Origin: Adenophora triphylla var. japonica
Lineage: Eukaryota; Streptophyta; Magnoliopsida; Asterales; Campanulaceae
Reading direction: 5' to 3'
DNA: 64,000 nt
Assembly (NCBI GenBank): GCA_022495995.1
Contig: JAFEMH010002560.1
Coordinates: 62,001 to 126,000, forward strand
The notes beneath the pieces are model-generated. The model ran no database searches and had not been told where the DNA came from. It saw only the letters and a program-made list of their open reading frames with translations. The translations under genes and the position numbers were made by a program. Shown here one piece after another: positions 11,590 through 22,661 of the stretch. How positions within the stretch are numbered: position 1 is the first letter of the stretch; the number at the start of each line of letters is the position of its first letter.

Positions 11590-12752
11590 ATGGCTGGAGT
11601 TCCACTTGTTTTCATGTGTTATTGGGGAGGAGATGATGAACACCTGTTTGAAGGTGAACATGTTGAAAGGGGACCAAAATGTGCACTTAGGGCTAAAACT
11701 CGGTGGAGTTACAAGAAGTTGATTAAAAAGTTAGCTGAGAAAATTGGGATAGATCGAGCTATTGTTCAGTTGCAAGTTACATGTAGATATCCTCATCTTG
11801 TCGCTCTCGGGATTGCAAATTACATTCCATTTGTAATCGACAATGATATGGGTATGGAAGTGATGTTTGATGTTTCTGCTCAGTTTGGTGGGTTGAGTAG
11901 CTTACAATTGTATGTTAAGATGAATTTAGTTGATAATGTGAATGTTGAGGAGTTTGAAACCCATGAGGAGCCATTACAAAATGAGTATGTTAATGACATG
12001 GATACCTTTCAGATGGGTTCTTTAAGCTGATATAGTCAGAGGGATGCTGGAACAAGTACACAAACATATGTGGAAGAGGAAGAGGGAGAGGAAGAGAAAA
12101 AGGAAGAGGGGGAGGAAGAGAGAGAGGAAGAGGGAGGGGGTGAAGGTGAGGGATTGTATAATGATGACGATAATGATTCAGATTATGAAGAAAATACTGG
12201 GTTGCTTCTAAATGAAGATCGTGACGATGGATATGATGATTGCAGTAGTCCTACTGATGATAGCGTGAATGAGGGTGAAGCTGGGGTGAGGGAAGATTTG
12301 GGGTTACATTTGGTTGCTTATGAAGAACCACAACATCATATGCATGAGAGAGCCGGGGATCAATTTTATCGTGATATGGAGAAGGATCAGAGATATATGA
12401 TGATAACCAATATAACTTTGCTGAATGGAATGTAGAACATGATGAAATTGCCAAAGGTATTCGCTTTTCAAAGAAGACAGATGTGCAGTATAAAATGAAG
12501 TTGTTTCATATTAAGAAAAATATGCGCTTCAAGGTAAAACGAAGCACAACCGGAAAGTTGATTATTGAGTGTTTGGCGAAAGATTTTCCGTGCAATTTTT
12601 ATGTGAATGTGAGTTTGAAGAATGTCGGGTATTGGGAAGTTACCAAATACAAGGGTCCTCATTCTTGCTTGGGAACAGAAATTAGCCAAGATCATCAAAA
12701 CCTAGATACTAAGTTCATAGGGCAAGAAGTTTTGAAACTGGTTAAGAAGTGA
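11590..12752 (+). pseudogene. MuDR-like transposase remnant, N-terminal part only
   Basis: The frame from the ATG at 11590 encodes MAGVPLVFMCYWGG followed by a PB1-like N-terminal region seen in plant MuDR transposases. A TGA at 12028-12030 breaks it. The same frame then gives a Glu/Asp-rich linker (12040-12435). A frameshift near 12418 leads to the MuDR DNA-binding domain (about 12415-12752), with the pattern of a Cys in CLAKDFPCNF, a Trp in YWEVTKYKGPHSC and the final His-x-Cys. The frame stops at 12752. The DDE catalytic domain and SWIM zinc finger that normally follow are absent, so the product could not transpose. It lies downstream of the left inverted arm, which probably supplied the promoter. 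Confidence 0.7.
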
Positions 12753-12959
12753 GAGGTACATCAACTTCACTAGGTTATCAGACGAGTCGGGCATAATGTA
12801 TGACACCAATAACAGAAAAATATAGGCTCGAGTATATGTCTCAATCATATACTAGGATGCATTATTGGGAAGCTGGTCAAAAAGAGGAAAGTGATCTAGA
12901 ACCCATCTCATAGACACCATTCCACCTTTTTTGATGTCTGCGGGAGATATTATAACCCT

Positions 12960-13375
12960 AAATAACTCCTCAACAATCTCAACCCATTACTCCTTTCTCC
13001 TACTAGTTTCTGAACTAGTCACAGTCAATCCGTCTACAGGAAGACCACACAACATACCAATATCCTCTAAGGTGATGGTCATCTCCCCTACAGGTAAGTG
13101 AAAAGTGTGGGTCTCTGGATGCCATCTCTCAATCAAAGCCTCTATCAAGTGCCAATCATATTGTAAATGACCTAATAAATACACTCCGTAAAATCCAGAA
13201 TTTATAAGCTTAGTTTCTATCCTCCAATCAACTCTAGCTAGAAGCTATGTATCACGCCTAGGTCTTAAATTGGTCAACTGTTGTCCATCCCAAATATAGT
13301 TAGATCTAAAAAAGTCAATACATGTGGATCGATTGGCCCAAGAACAATAAAGGGTTGTTGTTCATGTTGATTCAT
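12960..13375 (-). pseudogene. plant mobile domain (MAIN/MAIL-like) gene fragment
   Basis: On the minus strand a strong acceptor TGTGTTTCAG (13376-13378) precedes an ATG at 13375 opening MNQHEQQPFIVLGPIDPHVLTF. After a frameshift near 13310 the frame continues with IWDGQQLTNLRPRR, one stop near 13250, then WHPETHTFHLPVGEMTITLE and GLPVDGL near 12990-13190. The order GPxDxSVL, IWxG, RR, ERWxPExHTFHLPxGExTxTLxDV, GLPxxG is the start of the plant mobile domain of MAIN/MAIL1-type proteins, which are often found in MULEs. The rest of the domain is missing. It is convergent with the transposase remnant, with a gap of about 200 bp. Confidence 0.7.
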
Positions 13376-13605
13376 CTGAAACACATAAATTCAATTGTAA
13401 TTAAATTTAAATGGGACTTAAGGTTTTGCTATATTTAAGCTCAAATTTTAACAATTGTTTAATTCATTGACGATTACAATTAGGTACATAAATAATAATA
13501 GTTTTAACAACAAATTATATAAAAATGCACAAATAAACTCTTAGAAAAATTTATATGGCTAAAATTAAGAACTCAAAACAAATAAAAAGAAGAAATAAAA
13601 CTAAC
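13376..13605 (-). other. probable 5'UTR intron of the plant-mobile-domain gene
   Basis: Minus-strand donor GAAAG|GTTAG at 13606/13605 and acceptor TTTCAG|ATG at 13376. The exon upstream (13607 to about 13800) is a GA-rich leader reaching into the right inverted arm. Confidence 0.45.
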
Positions 13606-14245
13606 CTTTCAAACTCTTTCTCTCAAAAAAATTCCTCTTCTTCTTCCCCTCAATAAATTTCCCCTTCAAACTCTTTTTCTTTCTCCTTCTCCTTCTTTCT
13701 TTCTCTTTCTTTCTTTCTTTCTCTCTCAAGCAAGCAAGCTCAAACTCTTCCTCTCCTTCAAATCTGAAAAACACCAGCAACTTTTTCTCTCTCTATTCAA
13801 TATTTGAATCCGGAAATGTGAATTCCGAAATTCAATTTAAATGAATCCGGAATTTGCATTTCCAGATTTGAAAAATACGTCTTTGGGCGCGATCGCCCCC
13901 ACTTATCACGCGATCGCTTTCTATTTTTTACAGAAAAATTATTTTCTTAATTCAGTTTTAAAAATAAAAAAGGGGATTCCGGAATTGGTAACGCCGGATT
14001 ACATTAGGCGCGATCGCTCCCACCTATAGGCGCGATCGCTCTCTATTTACGGATATATTATTTTGTTAAATTCAGTTTTTTTAAAAAAAAAAAAAAGTAA
14101 TTCCGAAATTGGTAATTTCGGATTACATTATTCCGGAATTATCAATTTCGAAATCAATGGTCAAAGTGCTATTTTGGTACTTAAGTTTTTTACAATGTTA
14201 TTTAGGTATAAAATTTTTTGAAATGCTATATTTTGGAAAAAAAAA

Positions 14246-14341
14246 TCATTATTATTTTATTTTTATTATTAATATTTATTATTATTATTATTTTATAATT
14301 ATTATTATTTTATAATTATAATTATTATTAAAATTATTAAA

Positions 14342-14380
<39 letters not shown>

Positions 14381-14720
14381 TTATTATTATTGTTATTATT
14401 TTATTATTATTATTATTTTATAATAATAATAATAATTATTATTATTATTTTATAATAATAATAATTATTATTATTATTACTATTATTATATTATTATTAT
14501 TATTTTATTATTACTATTATTATTTTATTATTATTATTACTATTACTATTTATTATTATTATTATTTATTATTAATATTATTAATTATATTATTATTATT
14601 ATTATTATTATAATTATTATTTTATAATTATTATTATTTTATAATTATTATTATTATTATTATAGTAATTATTATTATTTTATTATTATTTTATTATTAT
14701 TTTATTATTATTATTATTAT
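14246..14720. repeat. TTA microsatellite, right part, about 0.5 kb
   Basis: ATT/TTA/TAATA triplet repeats with small inverted blocks (TATTATTTTATAATAATAATAA). No coding content. Confidence 0.9.
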
Positions 14721-15096
14721 GATTTGAATTGAGGACATAATAGTAATTTGGGTTTGAGTCCATTGGAATGAATTTGATGAAATTGAACATTTCTCTCATT
14801 TTTGGATGGAATGACAAATTCCTTCATTTGATGGAATTGGGCATTCCATCGAAATGGAAAATCTAGGTTAAATTAAATCAAACATGCCAAAGAAATTGGT
14901 CAAACGAATTGAGCATTCCATTTTCTCACTTTACCACGAACCAAACGGGACCTTATTCTTCCTATTCATACAACGATTTTTTTTCTTTTGCTTACCAATT
15001 ACGGAGTATACCCTTATTTATTTATTACCATGAAATATTTGTTTTATAAACAATTAATTAACTAATTAACCTTATTGTGGAGATGTCTTAACCAGC

Positions 15097-15480
15097 CCAG
15101 TGCTATAAACGAGATGAGCCGAGTTGATTTTTAAAGTTTCAAGCTCGAGCTTGTATAAAAATTATCGAGCTCGAGCTTTTCTCAAGCTCGAGCTCGAGGC
15201 CAGTATGATTGTTCGAGCTCAGATCGAATCGAGTTTCGAGTTTTCACGAGCTCGAGCTCGAGGCCAGTATATGATTGTTCGAGCTCAGATCGAATCAAAT
15301 TTTGAACTTTTCGCGAGCTGCTCGAACTCGAGTAATAACGAACCGAGCACGAGCTTGTACTTATTTTTTGAAAAAAAATCTGAAATCAAACGAGCTACGG
15401 TTCGAGATTTACCGCTCTAATTTGAGTTGTAATCGAACTCGAGTTTAAACAAGACGAGCTCGAGCTCGAGCTCAACCATG
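15097..15480. repeat. AGCTCGAGCT-rich interspersed repeat
   Basis: Dense GAGCTCGAGC palindromes with two copies of GAGCTCGAGGCCAGTAT (near 15188 and 15250), each followed by ATTGTTCGAGCTCAGATCGAAT. Such repeats are common non-autonomous elements in plants. Ends and target duplication could not be fixed. No gene. Confidence 0.55.
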
Positions 15481-15579
15481 GTATTTGTCTCTAAATATAT
15501 TATTTTTTTAACAAAATTCATAATTCATTATATTTTTTCAAAAAAGTTTGAAAATAAATAGTAAAAATATTTATGATAT

Positions 15580-16370
<791 letters not shown>

Positions 16371-16420
16371 TTTCCTCCGTCACATAGTAAATATCACATT
16401 TAAGTTGTCAAATGATGATA

Positions 16421-17542
16421 CTCCCTCCGTCCCACTTCAAGGTTCCTACTTTCCTTTTGATCCATCCCACTTCAAGGTTCCTTTCCATAAATGAAAAGTT
16501 TTGAATATATTTATACCATTATGATTTAATATATTTACAAAAAAATCATTCATTATACCCTTATAAAATTAACATATTTACAAAAAAATCAATCATTAAC
16601 TTACTATTTCTCCCACTCATTCTCTCTCCTATTAAATATTTTTAACTTTTATATTCTCTCTCCTCTAATCTTCTAGCTACTTTCAAAAAAATTAATCATT
16701 AACGACTACTCCCTCCGTCCCTCCCGAATGGGCAATTTTGTGTTCTTGCACGGAAATTAAGAAAAGTGATGTAGGAAAGAGAAAAAGTATATAGTGAAAT
16801 AAATGTTGTGAGTGAAGGTGATGTAGAAAAGAGAAAGTGGGATAGAAAATAATTAGTGGATATTTAAAGCAATTGCATCAATGACTTTTAGGAAATGGCA
16901 TGGGCTGATGTGGCGGGCTTGACTCTCCCAACCATGACTTTAGAAAAGTCATGGATAACTTTTCTGTTTTTTGTTTTTGCAGGTGACGGGCTTCACGGCA
17001 TGGGAATGAAGTGGTGGACCAATTATTCACTCACGGATGCACCTTTTTTTTTAATTATTTAGATAATACAATAATTAATAATTATTTATTGTATTAATAA
17101 ATGTAATATAAATGAGTAGGAAAGAGAAAATATGGTGGGATATAATAAAAAGTAGGAGAGAGAAACTGATGACTTTTGTCATGAATGAAGATAAAATTGT
17201 TTGGAGTTGTGTTTTTGATAATTGATGTCGTGGAGCTAAGGTGGAGGAGAGAGGGATGGGAATGAAGTGTTATTGATAAAGATGCTCTTATTGTGAGAGT
17301 ATGACAATTGGATCCCACAAATAAATAAATAATAAAAAACTTTCCATTTTTAGGTTGTGCCCTTTCAAATAGGACGCCAAAAAAGGAAATTTGTGCCCTT
17401 TCGGACGGGACGGAGGGAGTATTCCCTACCCCACATTTAACTTTTACATTATCTCTCCTCTATTCTAAACAACACAAACAAAAAAATTTTCTTAAAAAGC
17501 GTGAAACCTACACCAAGGAACCTTGGTGTGGGACGAAGAGAG
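16421..17542. mobile_element. Stowaway MITE, middle nested copy
   Basis: The left end CTCCCTCCGTCCCACTTC and inverted right end CTCTCTTCGTCCCACACC continue into AAGGTTCC-type inner repeats. TA flanks both ends (16419-16420 and 17543-17544). Confidence 0.75.
16709..17419. mobile_element. Stowaway MITE, innermost copy (711 bp)
   Basis: The left end CTCCCTCCGTCCCTCCCGAA and inverted right end CTCCCTCCGTCCCGTCCGAA match at 18 of 20 positions and sit in a TA duplication (16707-16708 and 17420-17421). It is longer than usual for a MITE and carries no transposase. Confidence 0.8.
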
Positions 17543-17636
17543 TAAAATTCATTAGATTATTTTCTCATTTAGAAATACGATATTTATTCTGGAATGAACT
17601 AATATAAAAAGTGCAACATTATAATGGGACGGAGAG

Positions 17637-17990
17637 TACCAAATAATTAAAACTAAACTGTAAAGTAGTAGTCATAGTATTTAACTTGACTACATGCCCT
17701 TAACAACCATGTAAAGATAAATATAGATATTCTCAAATGAGAACTTTTAGGGTTTTATTTTTCAAATTAAGACAAAATAAAATAACGTTTTATAATTTTT
17801 GGGATAAAATGTTTATACTATAAAATATAATTATGTAATTTTGAGGGGGGTTATATTACAGAATTTGAGGGAGGTTAATTGCAAGATAAATATAAAAAAT
17901 TTCAAATAAGATAAAGGACTAATGTGGAACAAGTGAATAGCTAGGGGGGGTCAAGTGACCCCTTTGGCATATAAGTGGATCCGCCGGTGG
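17637..17990. other. unannotated sequence
   Basis: No gene or repeat recognised apart from G-runs near 17850 and 17945. Confidence 0.35.
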
Positions 17991-17998
17991 GCTCATCA

Positions 17999-18560
17999 TG
18001 ATGAAGGCCAAGCGGGTTATCCGGCCCGGCCCGGCCCGTGTAAGTGCGGACAAACGAACAAACGGGCTTAGCCCGGCCCGTCCGTGTGTATCAACGGGCT
18101 TTAACCCGGCCCGGCCCGTGGGTTAAACCGACGTGAGGCCCGCCCGTTTGGCCCGGATCCAAGGATCCACGGGCCAAACGGATTTCCTCCTTTTTTTTTT
18201 TTACAAAATCTGAAATGGGGGTAGGGGGGATTCGAAACCAGGTTGAATGGAGGGATAGGGTGTCACTTAACCACTTGGACACTAAGCTCTTGTTTATTTT
18301 TATCCAAATGTTAAAGTATTAACGTCATTTAAAAAAAAAAAAAAAAGGGAAACGGGCCAAACGGACAAAGGGTAAACGGGCCACATAAGACCGCGGGCTT
18401 GGCCCGTCCGTGGTCCAAAAAGCTCGGTGGGGCCTGTACCGTCTAAGTAGGCGGGCCGGATACGGGCTGGCCCACTGGCGGCGGGCTTCGGGCCAAACGG
18501 GCCAAGGGCTGCGGGCCTCTTTTTTGTCCCACGGGCTATTGCCCAAAATGGCCTTCATCA
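17999..18560. mobile_element. hAT-like MITE (562 bp) with 8-bp target duplication
   Basis: The inverted ends TGATGAAGGCCA and TGGCCTTCATCA are flanked by GCTCATCA on both sides (17991-17998 and 18561-18568). The interior is full of GGCCCGGCCCG and CGGGCCAAACGG motifs. An 8-bp duplication points to hAT. No transposase inside. Confidence 0.7.
18189..18300 (-). mobile_element. tRNA-derived SINE-like insertion
   Basis: On the minus strand an A-box-like GTGTCCAAGTGGTTAAG (about 18282) is followed by a B-box-like GGTTTCGAATCCC (about 18235) and an A-run at the far end (seen as T-run 18188-18202 on the plus strand). This is the layout of a plant SINE with its 5' end at the right. It is not a functional tRNA: no acceptor stem pairs. 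Confidence 0.5.
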
Positions 18561-18568
18561 GCTCATCA

Positions 18569-18956
18569 TCTTCATTTTTCTCTCTTTTAGAAATAATGTT
18601 CATCACCTTTATTTCTTTTCTTCTTTTTTATTTTGTCTTTGTCTCCTTACTTTAAGTCTTTTCTTTATTTTTTCATTATAATGTTTTCTACTTGAAATGT
18701 CTTTTTCTTTTTTGAGATTCTTTATTTCTCTCACTTGGAATGTCTTTTTCTTATTTTTGAGATTCTTTGTGTCTTCCATTATCCTCCGTATAAATTGGTA
18801 TTTTAAGAGTATGGTATCATTTCCATGTAATTTTCCACGTTTTCAATTTCATCTCCCATGCTTTGAGTGGATAACATTGATGTAGTATCTCCTCCCCTTT
18901 TTTTTTAAGAATATAGCTAATAAAATTTGCAAACTTGTCATTAATACAAGCATCTA
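18569..18956. other. unannotated T-rich sequence
   Basis: No gene. A diverged direct repeat CTTGAAATGTCTTTTTCTT / CTTGGAATGTCTTTTTCTT occurs near 18691 and 18732. Confidence 0.35.
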
Positions 18957-18961
18957 ATTTG

Positions 18962-19364
18962 ATGCAGGTCAATGTGTGGAGGGGTTTTAGGGTTTTTAAT
19001 TATTATTGTTATTTTTATTGTCATTTTCGGATTTAATATTAGGTTGTTAGTATTTTTGGTATTAGAAGTATATTAGGACTTTATTTTAATGTTTTATTGA
19101 TTGATTAGGTCACTGTATAGACTAGGGTTATTTTAGAAAGTTTTCGACTTGTTTTTCAAGTCCTAGGGTTACATATAATTCCGAATTTTAGTTGTTGATT
19201 AATAAAAATTGAGTGTTTACTCAGTTAAATCCGAAAGTTTGAGTGTTCTCCTTTCGTCCAATTTTCGGCAATCGTGCATTATTCAACGTGGGTTGAAGAT
19301 CAATTACTGGCTAACGTGCGCGTTACAACAGTAATTGATATCTATCAAGTCTTCCGCTACGTCA
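18962..19364 (+). repeat. 5' LTR (403 bp) of the small element
   Basis: It matches the two-piece 3' LTR (422 bp in total). The two differ by scattered substitutions and an indel of about 20 bp near the CACTATATAATTAGGG segment, so the insertion is not recent. Confidence 0.85.
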
Positions 19365-19366
19365 GT

Positions 19367-19380
19367 TGGTATCAGAGCTT
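19367..19380 (+). promoter_or_regulatory. primer binding site, initiator tRNA-Met type
   Basis: TGGTATCAGAGCTT, two bases after the LTR end, is the standard plant tRNA-iMet primer site. Confidence 0.9.
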
Positions 19381-19399
19381 TTCGTTCGATTCAAGAAGA

Positions 19400-20179
19400 A
19401 TGGTTCGGGGGCAAAAGAGACAAACTGTGGAAGCGATCTACGAGCGAGATGAAGCAGTTCTGGCGGAACGCATCGGATCCATCGTAGATCAATGTATGGA
19501 GTTGTTGATGGAACAGTTAACGGGCAGGATGACTGAATTGTTCAATCAACAGGCTCGGCGGAATCAGCCTAGAGCTGGTGGCAGCGACGGACAGCGAGAC
19601 TGGGAGGTGGATTCTGATGGTGGTGATATTTCGTGGCCTTTCGTCGAATCGGCGACTACCGAACCTCCAATCGATTGGTCAAAACCGCCAAAATATGATA
19701 AGTGTGATTGTGAAAATTGTCAGTTAGATAGTGTCCTACCTTTTTCCGATACACCTTTTCCACAATCTATGATTGAGTGGTTTCAGCCTTCGGTTTATGA
19801 TGAAGAGATTATTAGTCATCGATTCGTTGATCCGTTTGATATCCCTCATTCAAAGACATTTTCTTCTAGTTACATAAAAAATTTGTTACTTCATGAGTTT
19901 ATTAGATTACATTGGATGGATTGGATGGAGGTTGTTACTCAAGTAAGCAAGTGTAAAGTTCGACAAGGTTATAAAGGAAGATTTCAAGTGTTCAAGTATT
20001 ATTTCAATAAGAGGATCGTTACAAATATTTTTTATGCAATGATCAAGATTCAACGAAAACTTGCTGCAAATTCAAGGATGAATTTTTCAAAGGAAGCGAG
20101 AATGATGCAGGTCAACGTGTGGAGGGGTTTTAGGGTTTTTAATTATTATTGTTATTTTTATTGTCATTTTTGGATTTAA
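19400..20179 (+). CDS. gag-like open frame of the small LTR element
   Basis: The ATG at 19400 follows the primer site by about 20 nt and opens MVRGQKRQTVEAIYERDEA. The frame runs through a helical, charged region typical of a gag N-terminus (LMEQLTGRMTELFNQQARRNQ), an acidic and aromatic stretch, and a basic C-terminal part. It then enters the 3' LTR at 20103 and stops at 20179, so about 235 residues belong to the internal region. No zinc knuckle, protease, RT or integrase is present. It may be a truncated gag of a tRNA-Met-primed Ty3/gypsy element. Function beyond that is unknown. The open frame may persist by chance or by recent decay. Confidence 0.5.
   Translation: MVRGQKRQTVEAIYERDEAVLAERIGSIVDQCMELLMEQLTGRMTELFNQQARRNQPRAGGSDGQRDWEVDSDGGDISWPFVESATTEPPIDWSKPPKYDKCDCENCQLDSVLPFSDTPFPQSMIEWFQPSVYDEEIISHRFVDPFDIPHSKTFSSSYIKNLLLHEFIRLHWMDWMEVVTQVSKCKVRQGYKGRFQVFKYYFNKRIVTNIFYAMIKIQRKLAANSRMNFSKEARMMQVNVWRGFRVFNYYCYFYCHFWI
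20087..20102 (+). promoter_or_regulatory. polypurine tract of the small LTR element
   Basis: AAAGGAAGCGAGAA lies immediately before the 3' LTR start at 20103. Confidence 0.7.
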
Positions 20180-20412
20180 TATTAGGTTGTTAGTATTTTT
20201 GGTATTATAAGTATATTAGGATTTTATTTTAATGTTTTATTGATTGATTAGGTTACTATATAGACTAGGGTTATTTTAGAAAGTTTTTTACTTGTTTTTC
20301 AAGTCCTAGGGTCACTATATAATTAGGGTTATATGTAATTCCGAATTTCAGTTGTTGATTAATAAAAATTGAGTGTTTACTCTGTTAAATTCGAAAGTTT
20401 GAGTGTTCTCCT
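20103..20412 (+). repeat. 3' LTR of the small element, first piece
   Basis: It runs parallel to 18962-19260 and breaks at GTGTTCTCCT, where the nested element begins. It resumes at 28093. Confidence 0.9.
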
Positions 20413-21221
20413 TGTTAGACAAAATCTATACAATCGAGCACAAATGAGAAAAGAATTACAATGAATTGAAATATAATATACAACATAAAAATAATAAAGA
20501 GAAAACCGTAAATTCATTGTCTTGAGTTTGCTTGAATCCGTGTCGTAACCTCCTTGAATCGTCATCTTGAATTTGCTTGAATCCGAGTCGTGTGTGACAC
20601 ACTCTCCTTAAGACTAATTCGCCCCCTCACTACGAGTGCTCGAGGTCTTCAATGGACGTTAGTCTCCCAGGATAAAACGGATGAACCGAAACAACTTTGC
20701 ACTTAAAGTTTTCCGGCGAATCTCACTATGCTTAAACAAAATCACCACTCAAAACTAATCTAGGAGGCCAAAGAAAAAGATGAACAAATTGCAAAAAAGG
20801 AGGAGGAAGATTGAAGGAAAATTTCTCTAATTTCATTTTGTGAGTTTTTCCAAAAAATTGTTCCATCCAAAAGTCATCCAAATTAATTTATATTATATGA
20901 GAGTCAATCCTTGTGTTTATGGGGTTATAATCCACAACTTGTAACCCCAAACTCATGGTATGCTCCCAATTAATCAAGTAATTTATTTTGGGACTCTTGG
21001 CATGTCAATGGTGGGATTAACTTTTGAAAGTTACATTTTCAACCCACCTACTTTGAATTCATTATATCTTTCTCACCCAATATAAAATTAGACATCTAGA
21101 TATACCATTCTAATGTTCCTACAAAGTGGAACATACACCCACAATAATCTTTATCGAACGACAAACGATTCATTTAAGGAAAATACACAATTTCCTTCAC
21201 AAACAACAATTTTTTCCAACA
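20413..21221 (-). repeat. 3' LTR of the nested minus-strand element
   Basis: 809 bp, near-identical to 27280-28087. Confidence 0.9.
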
Positions 21222-21235
21222 ATCCCCCACATGAA

Positions 21236-21900
21236 GGAAATTGATGACGAGTTTGGTGATAAAGTTCGGCAGACGAAAACTTGCATACGATAGGTGTGGG
21301 AAAAAGCCCATTGAACCTTCGCTCGTACAAGCATATTTACTCTACTCGCAAATCGATAGACGCGATGTCCTTGAATCGTTATGCTTTTTGTGTAGCCGAT
21401 CATATGCTTGACACAAGTAACGTCCTAACATAGTTCAATTCTCATAGCTATGTTCGTTCATGGCCCTGAACATACGCCTGGTTCTGTAAGAGGGTCTAAG
21501 AATTGAGCCTCACACAATTCTCCTCGAAGCGGCCCCACTTCTCTCTCACATAGGTGATTTCTTAAAGGTAACCCGTATTACCCCGCTCGAAATTTCGACG
21601 CATAAGAATCATTAAAAGTCATAGGCTTATCCTTGTCCTTTCGGGATGTCACTAATAAGAATGGACTTGGGGTTGGTTCCCCCACAGTGACGCTACAAGT
21701 CTTTTAACAGTTAGGTGGTCCCATTGAATCTAGTTCTTGGGATCTCCAGTCATATAGATTGGGTTTTCCGCTGTGTTTAACTTTTAAGAGGCTCAAGTCA
21801 CATTCCCCTCCAAATTTACAACTAACTCTCGATTTAACCATTTGATTAACGGATCCGTTTATTATTTGACTTTTCATAGTCAAATCATTTTGAGAGTAGT
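21236..21900 (-). other. retroelement interior without gene
   Basis: Unique-looking sequence next to the 3' LTR. No frame or motif recognised on either strand. Confidence 0.4.
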
Positions 21901-22430
21901 CACTACAAGAAACAGGCTTATTTACGGCGGTTAAAATCCGCCTTAAATACCACGCGCCCCGCCGTATATAGTATTTACGGCGGACTAGCCGCCGTAAATA
22001 GACCCCCGTATAAATCATCGCCGTAAATACTATATACGGCGGTGATACCGCCGTAAATACTATATACGGCGGATATACCACCGCCGTATATAAATGAAAT
22101 ACATACGTATATTATGGCGTATTTTAGTGATCTTTATACGGCGGTATGTGTAACCGCCGTAAATAAGAGACGAGTCGTCCGCTCCGTAACGAGTCGTCCC
22201 AATTGCACCCCCACCAGGTTCCCTCGTCCCCCCTTTATAGACGAGTCGTCCAAGCCATTTTATACGGCGGATTTAGTCACCGCCGTAAATAACTTAATAG
22301 GGACGACTCGTCCACCATGGCACGAGTCATACCATTTACACCCCCTACTGGTTCCCTCGTCCCCCCTTTGGGCACGAGTCGTCCCCATCTTTATACGGCA
22401 GATTTAGTCACCGCCGTAAATAAGCCTATT
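21901..22430. repeat. CACTA terminal and subterminal repeats
   Basis: About a dozen copies of ACGGCGG or its complement lie within 530 bp. The right boundary CACCGCCGTAAATAAGCC mirrors the left GGCTTATTTACGGCGG but leads into TATTTTTTTTCCC instead of a CACTA end. Confidence 0.75.
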
Positions 22431-22661
22431 TTTTTTCCCAGCTTTGTATAATTCATTTTCCCCCAAAAATACATTCACAAAAACCAAATTCAACCTGTAC
22501 ACACACAAATACAACCTGTATATAACCAAAAATACACAAATGCAATCAATATTTACAATCTACATATTAACACAATGTATCCAGACATAATAACCATTAT
22601 ATAAAAAAGTTATTAGTTGTTGAATGTATCCAAAATACACAATGTCTAAAATCCACAACAC

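Larger units (their letters stand above)
10778..14245. mobile_element. MULE with about 0.4-kb terminal inverted repeats and two convergent genes
   Basis: The left arm (10778 to about 11170) and right arm (about 13815-14245) are inverted copies, starting with nine T then CCAAAATATAG and including ATTCCGGAATNATNATTTCGGAATAATG-like segments and GCGATCGC palindromes. Long inverted arms and a MuDR-type transposase remnant support a Mutator-like element. A clean 9-bp duplication is not visible, because it sits in a TTA microsatellite. Inside, a transposase remnant reads rightward and a plant-mobile-domain gene reads leftward. Confidence 0.65.
10302..14952. mobile_element. Tourist/Harbinger-like element with TTA duplication, enlarged by a nested MULE
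   Basis: The left end GGGGCCGTTTGGTTCGTG and the inverted right end GGTCCCGTTTGGTTCGTG match at 16 of 18 positions and are flanked by TTA (10299-10301 and 14953-14955). A 3-bp TTA duplication and GGGNCC ends fit PIF/Harbinger. Subterminal halves are rich in GGAATGGAATGG. The original element is about 340 bp on the left and about 230 bp on the right around a TTA microsatellite. The 3.5 kb between belongs to the MULE. Confidence 0.7.
16371..17636. mobile_element. Stowaway-like MITE, outermost of three nested copies
   Basis: The left end TTTCCTCCGTCACAT and the inverted right end CTCTCCGTCCCATT are flanked by TA (16369-16370 and 17637-17638). Only about 50 bp on the left and about 90 bp on the right are its own sequence. 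Confidence 0.6.

Noticed and set aside
12987..13184. Independent host phosphatase-like gene
   Set aside because: The plant mobile domain is incomplete, frameshifted and lies between MULE inverted arms, so it is element cargo.
18225..18290. Functional tRNA gene on the minus strand
   Set aside because: A- and B-box-like words are present but no acceptor or anticodon stem can be drawn. It is better explained as a SINE head.
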